A stretch of DNA of 64,000 bases from Chlorobium phaeovibrioides (GTDB lineage: Bacteria > Bacteroidota > Chlorobiia > Chlorobiales > Chlorobiaceae). The notes below the pieces were generated by a model. That model saw only the letters and a list, made by a program, of their open reading frames with translations. It had not been told where the DNA came from and did no database searches. This document shows, piece by piece, positions 60,256 through 64,000 of the stretch. The translations under genes were made by a program, and so were the position numbers. Where the stretch lies: contig NZ_RXYK01000007.1 in assembly GCF_003968655.1 (NCBI RefSeq), positions 1-64,000 on the forward strand. The letters run 5' to 3'. Each line of letters begins with the position of its first letter. Position 1 is the stretch's first letter.

Positions 60256-61215
60256 ATGGGATTTCTGTCAAAAATTTTTGGAAAAAAAGAAGAGGAGCTG
60301 GTATTCCCGAAGGTTAAGGAAGATGAGAATCTCAAGGCAACGCTTGAAGGCCATCTTGACAGGGTTCTCGGTGTGCGTTTCAGTGCCGATGGCACAAAGA
60401 TTGCCAGTGGCGGTTTTGATGAACTGGTCATGCTGTGGGATGTAGCTTCAGGGTCGGTAATACACACCATGAAGGGCCATGAAACCTGGGTTGAGTGTAT
60501 TGACTATAGCCGTGACGGCAGATGGATTGCCAGCGGAAGCACAGACAGCACTGTCAGGATATGGGATGCTGCCGCCGGCACATGCAGCCATGTGTGTAAA
60601 GGGCACGATACTGCTGTTCGCATGGTGTCGTTCAGCCCAGACAGTAAAACAGTGGCCAGTTGCTCGCGTGATACAACCATACGGCTCTGGGAAGTTGAGA
60701 CCGGCAAAGAGAAGGCGCTGTTTCAGGGGCACAAATCATATATCGAGTGCCTTGCCTTCAGTCACGATGGTACAAAAATCGTCAGCTGCGGCGAGGAACC
60801 AGTTGTCAAGGTTTGGGATGTGGCAACAGGAAAAAATAGTGCAAATTATGAGACCGGTGACAAGCTTTCGCATACGGTCGCCTTCAGTCCCGATGACCGG
60901 TTTATTGCTTTTGGCGGGCGTGACGCAAAGGTGAGGATTCTTGATGCAGCCAACGGCAGCGTTGTGCATGTACTTGAAGCCCACCAGGATGCGGTTCGCG
61001 GACTCTGTTTCAGCCCTGATGGCGCAATGATTGCCAGCGCGGCAAATGATGAGTCGGTAAGGCTTTGGGATACTGCCTCGGGTAAACTGCTCCATACCTA
61101 TCGGGGCCATGTGCTTGAGGTACAGTCTGTGGATATTTCTCCCGACGGAAAGACCATTGTCAGCGGAAGTGACGACAGGAAAATCAAGATATGGGGAATT
61201 ACAACGACTGCCTGA
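60256..61215 (+). CDS. WD40 repeat protein, seven-bladed propeller
   Basis: 319 residues. After a basic N-terminal stretch of ~30 residues ('MGFLSKIFGKKEEEL') there are seven WD40 units, each ending in WD-like motifs: 'MLWD', 'RIWD', 'RLWE', 'KVWD', 'RILD', 'RLWD' and 'KIWG', with GH dipeptides between most. That equals one full beta-propeller with no attached enzyme domain. No signal peptide, so cytoplasmic. Probably a protein-binding platform; partner unknown. Isolated gene with its own terminator. Confidence 0.9.
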   Translation: MGFLSKIFGKKEEELVFPKVKEDENLKATLEGHLDRVLGVRFSADGTKIASGGFDELVMLWDVASGSVIHTMKGHETWVECIDYSRDGRWIASGSTDSTVRIWDAAAGTCSHVCKGHDTAVRMVSFSPDSKTVASCSRDTTIRLWEVETGKEKALFQGHKSYIECLAFSHDGTKIVSCGEEPVVKVWDVATGKNSANYETGDKLSHTVAFSPDDRFIAFGGRDAKVRILDAANGSVVHVLEAHQDAVRGLCFSPDGAMIASAANDESVRLWDTASGKLLHTYRGHVLEVQSVDISPDGKTIVSGSDDRKIKIWGITTTA

Positions 61216-61229
61216 GTCGTCATTTTTCG

Positions 61230-61260
61230 GCTCCGGGACGCTTCCCGGGGCTGTTTTTTT
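61230..61260 (+). terminator. Rho-independent terminator after the WD40 gene
   Basis: GCTCCGGGA (61230-61238) pairs with TCCCGGGGC (61243-61251, one G-T wobble) around a CGCT loop, followed by TGTTTTTTT. Confidence 0.88.
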
Positions 61261-61404
61261 GCATTTTTTGCTTTAAAAAGCAGTGCAAACTGCAAATCCC
61301 GCTTTTGGATTCACTGGAGAGTGAGTACATTATGTATAAGGGTGCAAATAAAGTGCGTCTTAAGGCAATGCCGGATCTCCCGGAAAACATAATAAGAGAA
61401 CATA
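61261..61404 (+). promoter_or_regulatory. leader region of the cold-shock gene
   Basis: 144 bp between the WD40 terminator and the cold-shock ATG without a gene. It holds several small inverted repeats, such as GCTTT/AAAGC at about 61270-61281 and CACT/AGTG near 61314, and ends in AAGAGAACATA. cspA mRNAs have long structured leaders of similar size; whether this one is transcribed from its start is unknown. Confidence 0.35.
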
Positions 61405-61614
61405 ATGGAAAATCAGGTTGAAGGAACGGTAAAGTGGTTTAACGAGGAAAAAGGATACGGCTTTATCCAGCAGAGCGAAGGTAAGGATGTGTTTGTGCAT
61501 TACAGTGCAATCAACGGGTCCGGACGGAAAACCCTTGTAGAAGGGCAGAAGGTCACCATGGAGGTGTCTCAGGGCGATAAGGGGCTTCAGGCAGGAAATG
61601 TAACTCCTCTCTGA
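61405..61614 (+). CDS. Cold-shock domain protein
   Basis: 69 residues. '[15 protein letters not shown]' contains RNP1 and 'DVFVHYSAI' RNP2, so it binds single-stranded RNA or DNA and melts RNA structure. Length and sequence fit the CspA family. Whether it is induced by cold cannot be told. Confidence 0.95.
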   Translation: MENQVEGTVKWFNEEKGYGFIQQSEGKDVFVHYSAINGSGRKTLVEGQKVTMEVSQGDKGLQAGNVTPL

Positions 61615-61716
61615 GACGGCTTTCTTTCCCTGCATCAGTTTCCCCCTATCAGTCATAATCACAACAGGCGATGGCCAAGGCCGTTGCCCAGCGTGAGCTT
61701 TATTTCGGCTCTCTGT

Positions 61717-61741
61717 CAGGCAGCTTTGGTGAGCCTGCCTG
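61717..61741 (+). other. hairpin in front of the HAD gene
   Basis: CAGGCAG (61717-61723) and CTGCCTG (61735-61741) are a perfect 7-bp inverted repeat. A second imperfect one lies at about 61668-61690. They sit in a stretch (61671-61790) that is in frame with the HAD gene but looks non-coding. Confidence 0.35.
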
Positions 61742-61790
61742 TTATGCTGCCGGCCAAAGTCCCTGTGGCTTAAAACGCCAGGTGAAGACC

Positions 61791-62396
61791 ATGGGCATTA
61801 TTCTTCTTGATATCGGCAATGTTATGGTGCGCGTTGATTTTGACGCGTTCAGCAGCGCTGTTGCCGTTCCGGGCGACGGGGTTTCTCATGAAATTTTCAA
61901 CAGATATTGCACAGGCTCACTTAAGAGCCAGCTTGACAGGGGTTTGCTTGACCCTGCGGTATTCATTGACCGTATGGCTGAGGACCCTCTTGTCAGGCCG
62001 ATGCCCCGCCAGGAGCTGGTAAGGGCGTGGCAGGAGATATTTTTCCCGCTGGAAGGAGCTCAGGAGGGAGTGAGGGCTCTTGAGCAGGAGCACCGCCATT
62101 GGATTATGAGTGATACTGACCCACTGCATTTTGACTCTCTTTTGCGTACGGTTCCTCATCTTGCCAACCATGAACGCTACTATCTGTCTTTCAGGCATGG
62201 AAGCTTGAAAAGCAGTAATGAGGCGTTTCGGCATGTGTTGACGGACAGTGGTGTTCATCCGGACCAGCTGCTTCTTATAGATGACAGACAGGAAAATTGT
62301 GATTCAGCTGCCCATGAGGGCATTGGGAGCGTCCTGTTCTCCTCATGGCCGGAAACACTGTTGGCTGTGCAGAACTTCTCCCCTTCACGGCCATGA
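61791..62396 (+). CDS. HAD-superfamily phosphatase (YihX-like)
   Basis: 201 residues from ATG 61791, with AGGTGA just upstream. The frame is open to an ATG at 61671, but the HAD core begins at once with 'ILLDIGNVMVRVDF' (nucleophile Asp in motif I, DxGN as in YihX-like proteins). Motif II 'WIMSDTD' and motif IV 'LLIDDRQENCDSA' follow. YihX dephosphorylates glucose-1-phosphate; the substrate here is unknown. Stop overlaps the next start (ATGA). Confidence 0.82.
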   Translation: MGIILLDIGNVMVRVDFDAFSSAVAVPGDGVSHEIFNRYCTGSLKSQLDRGLLDPAVFIDRMAEDPLVRPMPRQELVRAWQEIFFPLEGAQEGVRALEQEHRHWIMSDTDPLHFDSLLRTVPHLANHERYYLSFRHGSLKSSNEAFRHVLTDSGVHPDQLLLIDDRQENCDSAAHEGIGSVLFSSWPETLLAVQNFSPSRP

Positions 62397-62812
62397 ACAG
62401 CGGAGCTGCAGGAAGAGTGTCCGTCTCACCCGATGAAGTGGTTTTCAGTTTCATGCGCTCGTCCGGTGCGGGTGGTCAGAATGTCAACAAGGTGGAGACT
62501 GCCGTTCATCTTTCGTTTGATATTGCGGCCTCTTCGCTTCCCGAACGCGTTAAAACGCGCCTGCTTGCCGGCAGTGACCGCAGGATATCGAAAGGGGGAG
62601 TGCTGGGAATCAAGGCGCAACGGTTCCGGTCACAGGAAAAAAACCGGGAGGACGCTTTTTTTCGTCTTCAGTCGCTTGTTGATGCGGCAGCTGTTGAGCC
62701 GGTCATCAGGCGACCTACCAGACCTAAGCGAAGTGCAGGCGTGAAACGGCTTGAGCAGAAGGGCCGGCTGAAGAGGAAAAAAATGCTGCGGGGTCGTGTT
62801 GAGCCCGAATAA
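62393..62812 (+). CDS. arfB: ArfB-like peptidyl-tRNA hydrolase (RF-1 domain)
   Basis: 139 residues from ATG 62393, overlapping the HAD stop. 'FMRSSGAGGQNVNKVETAVHL' holds the GGQ motif that hydrolyses peptidyl-tRNA, and the basic tail 'RLEQKGRLKRKKMLRGR' fits the extension that enters the empty mRNA channel of stalled ribosomes. No codon-recognition domain. Rescue of stalled ribosomes is the likely role. Confidence 0.9.
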   Translation: MNSGAAGRVSVSPDEVVFSFMRSSGAGGQNVNKVETAVHLSFDIAASSLPERVKTRLLAGSDRRISKGGVLGIKAQRFRSQEKNREDAFFRLQSLVDAAAVEPVIRRPTRPKRSAGVKRLEQKGRLKRKKMLRGRVEPE

Positions 62813-62821
62813 GCATCTTCG

Positions 62822-64000
62822 TTACAGAACCGCTCCGCCATTCTGGTTGTCAGAGCCTGCAATAAAGGTGCTTCTGTCGTCAAGTTTTGCTTTCATGAGG
62901 CTGACTTCAGCCAGAAAGTTGACCATCTCCTTGCGGGTAATGGTTCTGGAGGAAGTCGTTCCCAGAGCGGTAAGCGGGTTGATGTGTTTGCCCCGATGGA
63001 TGATGCGGAAATCAAGATGCGGGCCGGTAGAGTTGCCCGTGGAGCCGACATAGCCGATGATCTGACCCTGCTTTACTCTGGCGCCGTAGCGGGTTATGAG
63101 GGCAAACCTGCTCAGGTGCAGATACTGTGAGTGGTCTCCTCCTGCATGGGCAATGGTGATCATGTTACCGGCCCCGCCTTTGCGCCCCTTGAAGATGACT
63201 CTTCCGTTAGCCGTTGCTTTGACTGGTGTTCCGCGTGGTGCAGCAAGATCCACCCCTCCGTGAAAATGCCTTGTCCTGAAAATGGGATGTGTTCTGTACC
63301 CGAATCGGCTTGAGACTCTGGAGTAGTTGCAGGGTTTGGCAAAACGGGAGATGCGTTCAACCGAGCGGCCTTTTTCATCATAATACCCTTCTATCCCTTT
63401 TGCATCGGTGTAGCGATAGGCCCGGTACGATCGTCCGGGCAACTTGATTTCAGCTGCCAGAATGGTTCCGGTGCTGATAAAGTCGTCTCCCAGCCATTTT
63501 TCTTCAAACAGTGCCCGGTAGTGTGTGCCGGGGGCAATGTCGCGACGGAAATCAACCCTTGTTCCAAGCAGCTTCTGCATGCCGGGAAGGAGTCCTCTGC
63601 GGCCTTTTGCCTGCAGCGAGCGGGCAAGGCTGTGCTCTACAGTTCCTTCAAGAGCTACGGTACGGGTTTCAAAATCGCGGATCTCTTTGTTGACGCTGAA
63701 TGGACCGGCTTCTATGTCACGCTGTACGGTAATGGTTGTTGCGCGGTCCTGAAAATAGGAGAAGCGTATGAGGGATCCGTCGCTGCTTTTTTCCGTTTCA
63801 TAGATTTTGCCGGGGCGGAAGGAGCGGATACTGAATGAGCCCTTGAGCTGTCCTGTTATCTGGTGGATTTCCTGCGGAGAAAGACCTTCGTTCTGGAGAA
63901 TGCTGTAGACGGATTGGCCAGTTCTGACGGTTTCCTTCGTGATGACGGGGGCTTTTTCCTGAGGGGTTTCTTCAATGGTGACGGTCTGTCCGTCACTGGT
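62822..64000 (-). CDS. M23 family metallopeptidase, 5' end outside window
   Basis: The frame stays open from the TAA at 62822 to the window end, giving about 392 residues; the N-terminus is missing. The part 'GQSVYSILQNEGLS' near 63920 resembles the LysM/OapA-like domain that often precedes M23. The catalytic domain is 'HFHGGVDLAAPRGTPVKATANG' in part with the zinc His and Asp, and 'GPHLDFRI' holds the other His. Likely cleaves peptidoglycan cross-links or is an activator of amidases. Its stop lies 9 bp from the arfB stop on the other strand. Confidence 0.9.
   Translation of the reverse strand, partial: TSDGQTVTIEETPQEKAPVITKETVRTGQSVYSILQNEGLSPQEIHQITGQLKGSFSIRSFRPGKIYETEKSSDGSLIRFSYFQDRATTITVQRDIEAGPFSVNKEIRDFETRTVALEGTVEHSLARSLQAKGRRGLLPGMQKLLGTRVDFRRDIAPGTHYRALFEEKWLGDDFISTGTILAAEIKLPGRSYRAYRYTDAKGIEGYYDEKGRSVERISRFAKPCNYSRVSSRFGYRTHPIFRTRHFHGGVDLAAPRGTPVKATANGRVIFKGRKGGAGNMITIAHAGGDHSQYLHLSRFALITRYGARVKQGQIIGYVGSTGNSTGPHLDFRIIHRGKHINPLTALGTTSSRTITRKEMVNFLAEVSLMKAKLDDRSTFIAGSDNQNGGAVL

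Overview
The window reads as chromosome from a green sulfur bacterium (Chlorobiaceae; a moderately GC-rich Chlorobium or Pelodictyon type). Support: genes for dark-operative protochlorophyllide reductase (bchN, bchB, bchL), bchJ, a bacteriochlorophyll synthase best read as bchK, a carotenoid glucosyltransferase candidate (cruC), and Bacteroidetes/Chlorobi-style envelope proteins (YfhO, DUF2723, an Ig-like domain lipoprotein). No organism name can be proven from the sequence alone.

Layout. 1-2823: the end of a YfhO-like membrane protein cut by the window edge and a glycosyltransferase-like protein, closed by a strong terminator. 2998-22962: one long run of translation genes on the + strand: the str group (rpsL, rpsG, fusA, tuf), a terminator-like hairpin, then S10-, spc- and alpha-type genes from rpsJ to rplQ, including secY, map, infA, a 38-codon rpmJ and rpoA. 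A tRNA-Gly(TCC) gene sits inside this run between rplN and rplX. 23028-28891: housekeeping genes in mixed orientation (rsmG, a divergent mannose-1-phosphate guanylyltransferase homologue, cysS, engB, purA, a MTH1187-type protein). 29006-35229: bchN-bchB-bchL, a perfect 18-bp bidirectional terminator, then on the - strand bchJ overlapping by 4 bp an Ig-like lipoprotein gene that precedes it. 35357-45655: a tight + strand run (glgA, gmhB, hemW, DUF2723, lpxA, ROK kinase, comF, rsmE, AI-2E transporter). 45731-48034: - strand ndk, bcp and a CNNM/CBS protein. 48237-51054: a TPR lipoprotein and a short RodZ-like protein. 51330-55440: cysteine synthase, cysteine desulfurase and a two-domain NifU (sulfur mobilisation and Fe-S assembly), then miaB. 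55518-60136: bchK, a prenol-kinase-like gene, lpxH, hisG and cruC. 60256-64000: a seven-bladed WD40 protein, a cold-shock protein, a HAD phosphatase, an ArfB-type release factor and, on the - strand, an M23 peptidase running off the window.

The genes are mainly core translation, pigment synthesis and envelope genes. I see no prophage, insertion sequence, CRISPR array or recognisable defence island. The most interesting leads are the pairing of a BChl c-type synthase with a prenol kinase homologue behind a palindromic upstream site, the tRNA inside the ribosomal protein run, a guanylyltransferase homologue with an altered nucleotide-binding signature, a glycogen synthase lacking the usual KTGGL motif, and a TPR lipoprotein with a possible degenerate CHAT-like tail.
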